This document shows positions 1 to 11,460 of a stretch of 64,000 nucleotides of DNA, piece after piece. The stretch is from Symsagittifera roscoffensis. Lineage: Eukaryota > Xenacoelomorpha > Acoela > Convolutidae. Both the position numbers and the translations under genes were made by a program. The notes beneath the pieces are model-generated. The model was given only the letters and a program-made list of their open reading frames with translations. It ran no database searches and was not told where the DNA came from. Position 1 is the first letter of the stretch; every line of letters starts with the position of its first letter. Location: positions 52,338,938-52,402,937 of the forward strand of contig NC_087069.1 of NCBI RefSeq assembly GCF_963678635.1. Direction: 5' to 3'.

Positions 1-1289
1 AGAAAAGTGTAACAAGATTTTCTTGCACTGTCAAACATTATAAAATGTGAATTTCCTTATTCTAATTTTGATTATTAAAAATTCATTTTTTGCATGTATG
101 TTTAACAAAATGATCAAAAAAACAATGTATTGAGATAGGGCATAGTACTCAAAATCATCAATAATGAAAAACTTTCATCAATTATTTAACTTATTTTAAA
201 ATAAAATTTTGCGTTTTTCGCATATGCATAGGAAAAATAAATCAGATTTTTGCATTTGTTTTCTAAAAAACCACGAAAAAAATTGCATCTAACACAAAAA
301 TTTACAAAATTTTTGCACACTTGTTAAAAAAACCAAAACTGAGTCATTTTTTTAAAATTTCTTTCAGCTGAGCAAAATGAGATGCAACATTGGTTTTTCC
401 AGAAATCTTGTTTCAAGGCTTTTAAAAAAAAGGACTGTTTCATATCGTCTTACAAGAAAAGTCCCAGAAATTTTCACTAACAGTTTCACTCTAAAAATTA
501 CCAAAATTGCAAGATTTGGATACAGAATTACTGATTTTTCAGTTTGAAAAGACTTTGCATAACAGGTGACATAAGTTTTTCTAAGTTATCGGTCAGATAT
601 TGAATGAAAATAGATCTTATAGAATATCGTAGAAAAGGAAGCATTTGGAAAAACAAATAGAAATTTCAGTTGGAAAAAGATGAGTATGGTAAACTGGTTG
701 ATTTTACCCCCTCGGTTTTGTCTCATGTAGAAACATTCGAAAAACTAGTATCATTTTTGAAGAAGGCACCGTAAAAAATGGACGTTCAGAAATTGAATGA
801 AGTTCTCAGAAATTTAGATTTGATTAAGCATGACTTTTCATCAAATTCAAAAAAGAAAACAGTTTTTCTTTGTACCTTTTTTGTTTTGGACCCAAACTGA
901 AATTTGAAAGAAATGGACCAAAAATTTTCTTTTAGGGGTCTAATTGGATACGGAAATTTTTGTATGGATTACTTTTTTGCAAATTCAAAAGTCTTCAGAC
1001 TTCATACAATTTTACATGACTCTGCTGGATCTGTGAAATCCACTACGCCTTAGAGACGTGGTTATTGTTATGTTTTACCTAGTTTTTCTAGTTCTTGTTT
1101 TCTTGTTCACGTGACTGGACAGTTCTTCTGTTTATATTTTAAAACTTTTGCTTTAACAGAATATGCATTGTTGGATTGTTCGTCATTTTATCCAAACATT
1201 TCATCTAAAACAGTTAACATCTTGAGTCTAGTTGTTTTGGATTTTGAGTGTATTGAAAACAAAATAGTAAAATAGTTAGGAGTTAATAA
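1..1289. other. AT-rich region with a short coding-like stretch
   Basis: Mostly AT-rich sequence with no recognisable gene. Between about 664 and 1,000 the plus strand reads as protein-like for over 100 codons broken by a few stops (it contains KDEYGKLVDF and KMDVQKLNEVL). That suggests an old coding fragment lying upstream of the Polinton-type block. I do not recognise the family. Nothing else stands out. Confidence 0.3.
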
Positions 1290-1865
1290 AATGGACAAAC
1301 TGTGGGAAAGTCCCAAAAAGTCCCAAAGTTCAAATCATCTCAGTCTGCTTGTTGTACGAAGCATTTTCATGGAATCAATTGGAGCAGTGGTCATGAAAAA
1401 ATACTGAGATTGAACAACTATTGAAAAAACTACACGCTCCTGAAACGGTGTTTTTTGCAAAAGACTATGAAAAATGTGAAATTCTGTCAGAAATTTTGGA
1501 AACAAAAGTTACAAATTTGGATGACTACGCATGCCCAAAATTTGGTTTATGAATGTGACATGCAATTAAAAGGTTAAATGTAAATGCGACGTTAAAAGCG
1601 AGTAACAATAAGCATCTGATTTAATTTTAAATTCTCCCAGAATTAGACTAAGTCAGTCAGAAAAAAATCATATCAGATAATCGAAACACAAAAGAGCCAC
1701 TTGTAGACTTTGTTTGTGCACTAAAGCGAAAAAATACAGATTTCCCAGATATTAATTTTACCATTTTGGAAGCAATTCAATTTGCACCTGAACTTGTTGT
1801 CAACAAGAATGCCAAAACGAAATACAGACGATATTGGATCCCCTTCAAAATCTGAAAAGGTATGA
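1290..1865 (+). pseudogene. Unrecognised decayed coding stretch upstream of integrase
   Basis: Two plus-strand stretches read as protein with few interruptions: about 1,430-1,550 (includes ETVFFAKDYEKCEILSEIL) and about 1,675-1,850 (includes DFVCALKRKNTDFPDINF). They lie directly before, and on the same strand as, the Polinton-type integrase remnant, so they probably belong to the same element. They could be an upstream gene or the N-terminal part of the integrase gene. No catalytic motif is visible and I do not assign a function. Several stops and frame changes rule out a working gene. Confidence 0.35.
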
Positions 1866-1869
1866 CTGA

Positions 1870-2728
1870 ACAGATTGTATTTTGGGGTAGAGGTGGTTAC
1901 GGTTCTGTGGAAAACTTGAGTAAAGCATTCAGGTTGTCAAAAAAATAAAGTAGAACAGTTTTTACAAACCAAGACCTCGTAGTCAAGCTTTTTCGAAACA
2001 AATCAATGAGTTTTAGTGCATGGATTTGGCTTTTGTGGACAACCTAACCGCTCAAATCAATGGCTTCAAAAGTTTTTTGGTTGCTCTTGATATTTTTCAC
2101 GATTTGTAACAGTTCAAACAATAAAAACAATTTGTGCCAAAGACACTTTGCAATCTTCCAAAAAAAATGGTTTCTCGAAAGAACACGCTTGAAACTTTTT
2201 GGGTTGATAAAAGAACAGAGTATGGGGGAACTTTCAAAAAATTTTGCAAGGAAAAAGACATTGAAATTTACTGAACAATGAGTGAAACAAAAACTGCACA
2301 TGCAGAGAGGTCCATTAAATCATTAAAAACGATAATTTATCGCCATATAGAAGATCATGGTGAAAAATTTATTCAAAAGTTACCTCAATTTATGTCTACA
2401 ATGAATTGTCGCGTCATTGAATCCATTGGGAAATCACCTAGAGATGTCGAGAATACTGATTTCCTCTCAACTCTCTACAACAAATCTCTAACAAGATAAA
2501 AGAAACCAAAATTCAAAGTTGGACGCAGAGTGCGAATTTCGAAGAATGATATTCCTATCTAATTAGATACAAACCACAATTTACAGATGAAATTTTTGAA
2601 GTTTTGGTATTATCTAGAAGAAAAGCCTCCTACATACATCATCAAAGACCTTGACAAAGACATTCTGGGAAAAACAAAAAGAGCTGCGAAAATGTTCAGA
2701 TTAGTTGTAAATCATTTCTTGAACTAAA
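1870..2728 (+). pseudogene. Polinton/Maverick-type DDE integrase, decayed
   Basis: Remnant of a retroviral-like integrase of the class carried by Polinton/Maverick elements and adintoviruses; the C. elegans protein F54H12.3 belongs to this family. The enzyme normally joins element ends to host DNA. Visible landmarks in order: the segment GRGGYGSVENLSKAF before the core, a first aspartate region near 2,020-2,050 (MDLAFVDNL), a second aspartate in WVDKRTEYGGTF near 2,190, and the glutamate in HAERSIKSLK near 2,305. The C-terminal part continues through 2,500-2,720 with KFKVGRRVRISKNDI. The longest intact piece is 73 codons (2,278-2,499). Stops at about 2,278 and 2,500 and several frame changes show it is dead. 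Recognition rests on motif order and my knowledge of the family; no search was run. Confidence 0.75.
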
Positions 2729-2734
2729 TTTCTA

Positions 2735-3592
2735 TCGATCAGTTGTCAAGATTCATTTACTATTGAGTAAGTTTCTAATGCTTTTATTTGTTATCCGAAT
2801 ATTAGTCTTAGTTTGTTTCACAAATTTTCTACCCGAGCAAATACAATTGAAAGGAGAAAGGGGGGTTGCCATTTCAGAATTATCATACCCTACTTTGTAC
2901 CAAAATGTTATTGAGGGAATATTACCCTCGTAGATGGCAGAGAAAAATCTCAGGAGAAAAGAAAGATTGAACCAATGCATATTGAACTAGAATTGTATCC
3001 AAGTATTGTTGATATAGTTGTAGCCGTGAAAAACAAATCTGAAGAACGTCTAAGATGCTCAAGCATTTGAATATAGCCGAATCCATGTATCAGAAGATCA
3101 AATCCCTCAAAAGATTGCTGTTCATTAACCTGAGAATCAATCAGTGTTTGTTATTCAAAGTTCTGACTTGAGTCACATTTTAGGTTGTGATTTAGAGCAA
3201 AATCAAACAGGGGTTAAAATGAAAGGAAAAGTTCCACATAATCCTGAGTATTCTTAAGACTTATAAGAATATATTCTTTGATGATATATAGTAATTTTAT
3301 AGAAAATAACAAAGTCGTTGATACAAAAACTTCGTTATTGCATTGTGTTCCATTCATCTCCGAAGTAAAAAGGAGATATAATTTCTTCAGGACAGTACAT
3401 GAGTTATCAGTCTTTACAAATTCACAGCTTAAAAAACTGTTGAAAAAATCTTTCCATAGTATCAAGATAGAACTAGGAGATAATCCAGGCAAAAAATTTC
3501 CCTCTGTGTCCGTAGAAAGTACCCGATTTGTTCTCTTGTTCCGCAATTTTTCGAATAACTATTTTTTATTTAAATTTTATACGAAATGATTG
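2735..3592 (+). pseudogene. Putative minor-capsid (penton-like) protein remnant of the Polinton-type element
   Basis: This stretch follows the integrase on the same strand. Short plus-strand segments in changing frames look protein-coding. They include NYHTLLCTKMLLREYYP near 2,880, a run near 2,975-3,070 containing HIELELYPSIVDIVV, and 3,278-3,589, where 103 codons stay open. In Polinton and adintovirus elements a penton-like minor capsid protein commonly sits near the major capsid gene, and the segment order here fits my recollection of that family. No motif is diagnostic on its own, so the assignment is inference from context. Stops and frameshifts are numerous. Confidence 0.4.
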
Positions 3593-3895
3593 CTCAAAGT
3601 TAAGCTGATTTCCCTGTTTTTCAAGGACAACTTGGAAGACATTTCGGAGCTCCCGCACAAACTCATGGGAGAACTACAATCACTTTCATTAAAAAATATA
3701 TTGTCCCAGCTGCGAAAACAATTGGAGCAAAATTGTTTGAAATCGCTGCTCCAGAGATTGGGGAAGTTGTTATAGGACGTAAAAAACTCACATTTGCAAA
3801 AGATATGGGAACAAGAACAGTCCGGAAACAATTGGGAGATGGAAAAAAGAAATACAAGCGTAGATATGGTAGAACCAGATCTTGTTCTCGAAAAA
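3590..3895 (+). pseudogene. Small basic protein of the Polinton-type element
   Basis: Plus-strand coding-like segment between the putative penton-like and capsid-like remnants. It has a short hydrophobic or amphipathic part (FIKKYIVPAAKTIGAKLF) followed by a basic tail (RTVRKQLGDGKKK and KYKRRYG), split over two frames. Small basic or membrane-active proteins of this size are common next to the capsid genes of adintovirus-like elements. The role, DNA packaging or membrane penetration, is inferred from position and composition only. The reading frame changes near 3,735, so the copy is broken. Confidence 0.45.
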
Positions 3896-4375
3896 TAGAT
3901 CAAAAAACAGAGTGTAAATCAAAGTCATTTTCGGTACGGTGTTTTTACAAATTCTTCATTGGAGATTTTTGATACTGTCCGTGTTTTGGAAACAATAATG
4001 TCATTTTACACACAAGAAATATTCCCTAGTACTTCTCTGGATGAAAGCAGTTTTGGGTGTTAAATTGAACCGGATCGTAATCTCTACCTGGATATTCGTG
4101 ATACCCATCTTGATTTAAAGCTTCAATTATTCAAAGGAAGATTGTTTGATGCTTTCAAAAAAGAAAAACCCGAACATAAAGCAAAATCCGAGGATGATTC
4201 AGATGAGGAACCAAAACTTGATTAACTTTTGTAAACAATCTACTACAATCTCATTTCTCCAGTTGTTAATTTTTTTAAATAATACAATGGTTTACAACGC
4301 CAATGGGTTATATCCTCAAAAGGCACAAATATCGAACGAATATAAAAACAAAAAACCGTACCGATGAAATTATAA
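3896..4375 (+). pseudogene. Capsid-like protein (F54H12.2-type) N-terminal fragment
   Basis: Plus-strand remnant of the family represented by the uncharacterised C. elegans protein F54H12.2, which I regard as the major-capsid-like protein of these elements. Recognisable pieces: EIFDTVRVLETIMSFYTQEI near 3,960, SLDESSFG near 4,040, DRNLYLDIRDTHLDLKLQLF near 4,075-4,135, an acidic stretch (KSEDDSDEEPKLD), then MVYNANGLYP near 4,290. The pieces follow the expected order, but stops interrupt them near 4,062 and 4,223. Similarity ends near 4,370, so the C-terminal two thirds or so is missing and the fragment is truncated as well as mutated. The capsid assignment comes from family knowledge. Confidence 0.6.
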
Positions 4376-5740
4376 AAAATATTTTTCGAAGACAACTCTA
4401 TGGGAACTATTTATAAACTGTCAATTGATAAAACAACACCAAACATATCACATTTGATGGAAAAAGTAAGAACGAAAGATTAGAAAATAAAAGAATTTCG
4501 GAAAAATTTTAGCTAAAAAATTCAAAGAAAAAAGCATTTTCCCTAGAAACTATTCACTTCAAGCAATATTAAATCACCCAATTTTGAAAAAAAAAGATTT
4601 CAAAAAACTAAAATTTCGAAAAGAGAAATAAAGTCAATTTTTGTGAAATGCTTCTGAGCGCAAAACATTTATCCAAACTACGAAACTTCCTATAAAATTT
4701 TAGAAAAAACTATATAAAAAAAAAACTTTTTTTTTCTAGCTTATTTTCACTTGCAAAGTAACATCAAATCACCATTCTTTGCTATAAAATTTTTCAAAAC
4801 TGTTCAGAGAAAATGTTACCAAAGTAAAAGTTCGTGTATTTTCTTTTTGTGTCTTTTCTTAATTTAGACGTCTTGCTTTTCATGAACCACGGTATCGATT
4901 GAATCTCAGATAAAAACAGTTTTTTTTCAAAGATAACAGTTTTCACAGTATTCCTTCATTTCTGTTGTTTTAACATACAAACATGAGATATTAATTAACA
5001 GGTTAATTCAACAAAAATTTTGTATACGGTTTTTTGTAGACACTGTTATTTTTTAGGTTAAGTCATTTTTTGTTTTAAAGTAATTATACTTTACTTTCAG
5101 TTCATTGAATAGTTCAGTTCAAACCAATAATAATAATATGAAAAAAAAAATAGAAATTAATTGATCTTTATACACAAAAAATAACGTACCTGAAGTTTTT
5201 CTTTTAAAAGTATGATATCTTAAGGTTATTTTTGAAAAAAAAATGCCATTTTTTATGAATGTTTTCATTAGACGACTCGAGAAACAAAAAAAAATAAATT
5301 ACCGAATTGCAAAAAACGTTCGTGTTTTTTCAAAATCTTTCTGAATTTTATAAAAATCAAAATGATATTTTTTTGAATTGAAATACCTTGAAAAAATAAA
5401 ATACAGAAAAAAAATCAGAAAAGTTCGCTCAGTAAAAGTAACACAAAAACAAAATGTAATTGGATAGTCAGTCACCAATCTACCACTAAGGTTACACCAA
5501 GATGTCGCTCTTCATAGATCTACTAGGAATTGAAAATCTGAATTACTGCTGCCCTAAGGTTTCGCTCATGGTAATCACACGAAAAAAGCGCCATTGTTAG
5601 AATATTTATGTCGGTAACAAATGTAACTTAAATAAAACTAAGAAAAATAAAATATGGCTAATTCAAAACAAAGATCAAATTAAAATCAATTTATCCATTG
5701 TCGAAAAAATAATTGATGCATAAAGCCAAGCGATGGAATA
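4376..5740. other. AT-rich region, no gene seen
   Basis: About 1.4 kb of A/T-rich sequence with many A and T runs and no open frame of note. I see no repeat arms, motif or RNA gene in it. Confidence 0.5.
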
Positions 5741-7320
5741 GTTTTTTTGAAGAACAGGTTGTTACACCAATTCTTAATTTACGGTGGGGAAGCAAAAACA
5801 GCAATACTACAATTTCGAAGAACGTAAATTTTCAAATAAGATTTAACAGAGACGGCTGAGATAATTCAATCAGTTGCTGTTGATTAAAGGGCTAATTATT
5901 TTTTCTTTGACAAATACGAACCACCTATTACATCGGATATTGATGAAATTTACGTTTTTTTGTTTTCTCGAAAGCTGTTGCTTACGGTTTTATTGGTGAT
6001 ACTAAATTTCATCATACAATTCTTATAAAGCTTGATTCATATGGAGAATTGATTGATTTGTAGATAAAATTCTTGGGGAAATCAAAAACGACAATTGCAA
6101 TTTTTCAAATTTTTCAACAGTGCATATGGAAGCTTCAAGCTCAAGCCAAAAAAAATCAGCGCTAAAATTTACACGATTTTTATATTCTTGATTACTCAGT
6201 TCAGTCGTAATGATGTTAAGTTAAAAATATGAACTCTTCACCGATCAGCTTAAAAACACATTTATAAAAAAGGAAACAAAAAATTTACAAAAACTTAATT
6301 AGCTGATTCAATTGATTTTTTTTGGGTTTCTGAGGGCTGAAACTCACATTGTTGTTATCGCGTTTCCAACGTACCGATGTCGATACTGATTGAATTCTGG
6401 TATATATCCATAAACTGTTTTAAATTTAATCACAAAAAAATGGTGCTTTTGGAGCAACATTGTCCAAATTTCTCATGATTTATGCTTTAAGTGTTGGTCG
6501 AAAAGTTTTATCTTGTAACATTGGGAATTGGTACTCATTTGCAGAAAAAGCAAAAAGTTTTTTTGGTTGTTAAGGTTTTTGTGTTCGTTTCAAAGTCTAT
6601 GAAGACTTACAGATTTGAGACGACAGCTAGATTCCTGGAAAGTCTTTCGTGTGTTTTACTCCACCATATTGTTTTTTCTTCAGTTGAAGTGATTGCTCTG
6701 CTTAATGTTCAATTCACTCTCTCCTGACCTTCCACTTTATCCGTAACTTCTGACAGCATTTTGCAGCAAATTCTTTTTCACTACTTTTGGTGGAGGCTAT
6801 AAAAAAGTTTGATAAATTTGGACTTGCATAGCGAGCTGCCACGAAAGGTAGAGATATTGTATCAAAATTTTGTTGACCGTGTGACAAAACAATTCATCTG
6901 AGCTTATTGCTGACGATAACAATGATCCGTAACAACTTTTTGATCACGTTCTACGTTAAAATTATGAAATGAAATCCCGATTTGCGGATCAGGATTACCT
7001 ATTTATTGAAGATCCCACCAAAATTTCAAGAATACTTTCACAAGATGGAAAAAATATATTGTACCATCACCTGGTAATTTGTTAATAAAATTCTAGCAAC
7101 AAGCAAATTCCAACTGCGGCCGACATTGAGCGCCATTTTCTTATAAGGAATGTGCAAATAATAGTTACACTGTATGCAAGATGCGATGTTGAGCGCTTAC
7201 TACTAAAAAAAATGAAGAACTATCGCAAATTTATGGGGGACAGAGATATTCAAAACGAAGATTTTGAAATGTCAGAAAAAACACCTGACGATTATGACCG
7301 TTATATTAGTCCACAATGAC
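5741..7320 (+). pseudogene. Unrecognised decayed coding region
   Basis: Plus-strand stretches read like protein over about 1.5 kb with scattered stops and frame changes. About 5,905-6,060 includes KYEPPITSDIDEIYVFL and, in another frame, AYGFIGDTKFHHTILIKL. About 6,830-6,895 includes LPRKVEILYQNFVDRV. About 6,905-7,318 includes MKSRFADQDYLFIEDPTKI and later RCDVERLLLKKMKNYRKFM. Together they could be one old gene or transposase, but I recognise no family and see no catalytic signature. A translated search of the separate segments would be the way to identify it. Confidence 0.35.
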
Positions 7321-9237
7321 AGTTCCAATTCGATTAAACTTATATATGTTCAAATGACAGATTTTGTAATTGATGGAGTTTTCACTGCTCTCAGAAGCTA
7401 GTATTGCCAACTATCAGGCGCTGTAGGTGTTTTGCGCAAAAATTGGTTCTGACTCGCAATTTTAATTATTAATCAAAATTAATTGTATCTGGCATTCAAT
7501 TTCATAAGTCATTTTCGAGTTAAGTACGCAATCAGACAGAGTAAATTATCTTTAAAAAACTTGATGCGCGCTGTGTTTGAGCAAAAACTTTTGTTGAAAA
7601 AACTTTAGAGAACTGTATTCTAGAAAACACATTTTTGAAAACGATTTAACAAATTGACACGTTGTTTATGATTACTTTTGTCATTGAAATTCGACAACAG
7701 ATCTACTTCGCTTGAAAAACCGTGAGTTGTTTGCTTTGTTTTTCTTGCTATGAACAAATTCCGTTTTAAAAACTTTTTTGAGCTGTAAACCTTGTGTTGT
7801 ATGGAAAATGATTGTTCAATCTAACATTGTAGTTGAAAAAAAATCGTATCAAACTTTTGCCATCCTGTTCTATTGTTTTTTCAGTTTTCAATTTCAAGTT
7901 ATGTGAGCCTACCTATATAATGCAGTAGCAATTATCAAAAAAAAACTAAATCACCCTCATGAAGGCTGGGATGAGTTTTTTGTTGTAAAAGGTTAACAAA
8001 GTTATCTAGCTCTTAGGATATATTGAAACTATCAATGATTGACTTGTATGCAGTATTTTTCCCCCTTTTGACTTTTGAAAAAGTTATGAGTATCGATTAA
8101 AAGCCCAGGTATTTGATTTGGTTTGGATGACCTACTAAGTTGAGATGATGCTTCGCTGGAGTTGGTCTTAAAACTCATGCATTTTTTGCTGCAGTCTTTG
8201 TGCCAATAAGCAAAATAAAACGTTCTTGAATACAACCGAAATTGCCAAGCGAGCTCTGCTGATAACGGTCTCGATAACAGGCATGCGCAAAAAACTTTTT
8301 TTGCGAACAAAATAATTCAATCTTTTATTTTAAAAGAAACCTACGATTGAGTAAGTGAATCCGTGCTAGCAGTACCCTTGGATGTTATAGTTTTTTTAAG
8401 TGAAACTATAACATCCAATTTCAAGTGATGCAAAAATATTCACGAGCATTCTCAATTGTGAATAAACGTAAATGGTTTATAAAGAAGAGACTTTTTTGAT
8501 ATGATTGGGAACAAAATAAACATAATTTGTTTAAAATCATATTAAAAAAAAATTTCAAATAAATCGTTAGAAAAGGAGGTTTTGAGTTTTTATGCAACCA
8601 AAATGCATTTTTCTAACAAACAAAGTCTGTATTCTTGAGATCACTTCATTTCTGAGGAGTAAAGAGTAAAGACTCGGCACTCGGCTCTCTATAAACCGTA
8701 GTTGTTTTCTTTTTATTTTCGGCCCCAAAAAACACAAAAAATTTTATCTCAGATTCCCTAAAAATTTTGTTTTTAGTTGCAGGAAACTTGATTTGAAACA
8801 ATTTTAATCTAACGAAAAAGTCCATGATGATGCTAGGTTAGACGATTTTAGAAACCATTAACAGTATATGCGCCAGCATCACAATGCTTTGAGTTTCTGT
8901 ATCAATTTTATGCATTTTTCTGCAAATTTGATTACCATCGAAGTTATCATCTCCTTTAAACTAAAAACATGCACTGCTATTTTACGTTACTATATCTTCG
9001 TTTTGGTTTTTGTATCATAGCTGTTTTCCTCTCTAAGTCTTGTCTCTGAGTCGTTTTGGTACAACTTTTTATCATTTCTTAGAGATTTTGCAATAAATTC
9101 TGGAACCATTGATGCAAACACGAACAAACACAAATGATTTGACGTCATAGAATCCAGCTGAATCGTCACTTGCCTTTTGATTTGCTGAACTCAGCGTTTC
9201 TTTCTACAGTACTGATTTGAATTATCCTGATAAAACT
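7321..9237. other. AT-rich region without a supported gene
   Basis: Nearly 2 kb without a gene I can support. A 92-codon minus-strand frame at 8,032-8,310 has no recognisable features. The one structured item is the hairpin listed separately at 8,379-8,418. Confidence 0.45.
8379..8418. repeat. Perfect 16-bp hairpin
   Basis: TTGGATGTTATAGTTT at 8,379-8,394 is followed after 8 bases by its exact reverse complement at 8,403-8,418. It could be a stem-loop or the collapsed ends of a small inverted-repeat element. No function is apparent. Confidence 0.85.
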
Positions 9238-9909
9238 AACAAAACTTGAATTTTCAAACGCGTTTTTCTCAAATTGGGTTAAGATTAGACAAAAAGTGAA
9301 GATAAACAAAATTGATTAGAATTTCAAGAAAATTACTACGGTGTTTTTTTCTCCGAAATTCTCAACCAAAATTTTACCCCAAAAATGGATAATTTTGGTT
9401 TTTTTTTCAATTAATCAAGAATTACACTGAAACTACTTTGTTAATTGATAACAAAATTACATCACAAGAAGCCCCCTACAAAACCCAACAAAGTTTAAGA
9501 AGGGTTAATTCTCCAAAAGTTTGCGCAAATTTTTTAAAATGTGTTTTTAAACAGAGATTCTGGGTTTTATTAAGTAAAAAATCAAATTTATTGACTATCA
9601 AGTAAAAACGTTTTCTCTTATACTGGTTTTTGGAGATTTAACCCTTCTTAAACTTTGTTGGGATATGTAGGAAGCTTCTTGTGATGTAATTTTTTCATCA
9701 ATTAACAAGGTAGTTTCAGTGTAACTTTTGATTAATTGAAAAAAACCAAAATGACTCATTTTTGGTGTAAAATTTTTGTTGAGAATTTTGGATAAAAAAT
9801 GGCACCATATTAATTTTAATGAAGTTCTAAGCAACTATTGTTCTCTTCACTTTTTGTCTATTCTTAACCCAAGTTGAGAAAAACGCGTTTGAAAATTCAA
9901 GTTTTGTTC
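9238..9909. mobile_element. Foldback (long inverted-repeat) element
   Basis: Two arms of roughly 285 bp (about 9,238-9,520 and 9,620-9,909) are imperfect reverse complements around a ~100-bp spacer. The outermost bases match best: AACAAAACTTGAATTTTCAA at 9,238 pairs with the reverse complement ending at 9,908, and the match continues through ACGCGTTTTTCTCAA. Inner pairing extends to CCCAACAAAGTTTAAGAAGG. There is no coding capacity. The structure fits a foldback or MITE-type non-autonomous DNA transposon. Arm divergence shows it is not new. I could not identify a convincing target-site duplication. Confidence 0.75.
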
Positions 9910-10738
9910 GTTTTGTCTGACACTGGAATTTAAAACATTGACTGTAGCCCGAAAAATGTCCAAACCTAGATCTCTGGCTGAACTGCCGAATCCACTGGCC
10001 ACCGCTGAAACCCAGCTTTTTAATAGATTTCGTTTATTTCGAGAAAACGCTATTGTCTGTGCAATCCCAAAAAGCCATCGTTAGATTTTTATCAAAGCTT
10101 GTATGAAATCTAAGCATACAGTGGTTTCTAACCATTTGTTAGCAAGCCAAAACCCGCCTAGTGTTTAATCAAGTGTCTTTATATACCCATTTTTATCGAT
10201 ACTTTCTGCAATTGTCCCTAAGTTAGAGCTCTATGCAATCTAAAAAAAAACTATCTAGTAGCCGAGGTCAGTGTCATAATGAAAGACACTTATCGAGAAG
10301 GTGTGAGACTCGTCAGAACTAGTCAGGGGATCCAGAACTTGTCGAACAATCTTAAAACTTAAAACTTAAAACCAGAGACTTTCAGAAGTATATAGGTAAT
10401 GGTAAATGAAAAAAATAAGTCTACAGGAAGAGTTAAAGGTAAACTGACGGGTACCTCTATTTATCTTGAAAAAATTATAACTCATAGCAGCTGGTTTCCA
10501 TACTGAAGTTTATGAAGATTTATTGCAAGAAAATTTATCAATTGTACTTGATTTTTTTTTGCTATATTCTATGAAAACTACAATCAATTTCAACTTTTTA
10601 AAAAGAGTGCTGTTTTGAAAAATATGTTTGATGTTTATTGGATTTCAATCAGATGGAATACATAAAACTATTTAAACTGGATAGACACTGAATTGTTTCG
10701 ACCATACAAATCTGATATGAGGACTTGATCATGACTTA
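9910..10738. other. Intergenic sequence, nothing recognised
   Basis: No open frame, repeat arm or RNA gene recognised. The sequence leads up to the TA that flanks the next inverted-repeat element. Confidence 0.5.
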
Positions 10739-10800
10739 CCCGCACTAGAATTTCATGGATAATAATCGATTATATTGGATTTTTATCGTCAGTTTTTATC

Positions 10801-10951
10801 GGGTTTTCTGTTTAAAAAAATTATGATTTTAAACATTTTTCAATGGATTGTAATCGATTTTTTTTGTTATTTTAAAGAGAATAACAAAAAAAAGCGATTA
10901 TAATCGATTGAAAAATGTTTATAATCATAATATTTTTTAAACAGAAAACCC
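10801..10951. repeat. Long internal hairpin in copy 1
   Basis: Arms 10,801-10,872 and 10,880-10,951 are near-perfect reverse complements (starting GGGTTTTCTGTTTAAAAAAA, ending with its complement) around an 8-base loop. It lies inside the TA-flanked element. It could be a nested foldback or a structural part of the element. Confidence 0.8.
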
Positions 10952-11215
10952 CAATACAATCGATAATAATCGATTATAATCGATAATTTTCAGTTTATTT
11001 TCAAAAAAAATTTTATCAAAAAAAAAATAAATCATTTTCATTGGCTATAATGGATAATAGTCCATTTATTTAAATATTTTTGAGTGTTGTTTTCATTTTT
11101 GCAGAAAATTGTTATAATTAGGTTAATATTTTGTTCTCTCGCTAAACTTTCCTATTTTTTCCCAATTTTTCCTATTTTCAATCTTGTTCAAGAAAACTTA
11201 CAAAATTTACCTACA

Positions 11216-11460
11216 GATCCCACACCACCACCCACGTTTACCCGTACTACAGGGGGGTTCGTACTACAGGGGGCTTGGAGGGTACGTTTAGGGTGGGGTA
11301 TGTGAGGGGGATGTACTTGGGGGAGAGGGGGATATGGAGGATACGTGGGGATGGGACACGTCGGGTGGGGATACATGAGGGTGGGGGGGGGGGTGGGGTT
11401 GGATTACGCGAAGGGGGCTAAGTGAAGGGGGGTACGTGGGGGGATTAAGTGGGGAACTGG
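11216..11460 (+). repeat. G-rich core with quadruplex potential
   Basis: After a short C-rich start the plus strand carries many runs of three to ten or more G separated by short spacers, often as GGGG...TACGT/TACATG units. Such spacing can form G-quadruplexes. Short frames over it on both strands are composition artefacts. The sister element has the matching C-rich and G-rich core at 50,394-50,590. Confidence 0.75.

Noticed and set aside
8032-8310. 92-codon minus-strand frame
   Set aside because: No recognisable domain, no neighbours in the same frame and no repeat elsewhere; insufficient support for a gene.
11084-11376. Pro-rich and Gly-rich frames over the G-rich core
   Set aside because: They arise from homopolymer-rich sequence inside a non-coding inverted-repeat element.
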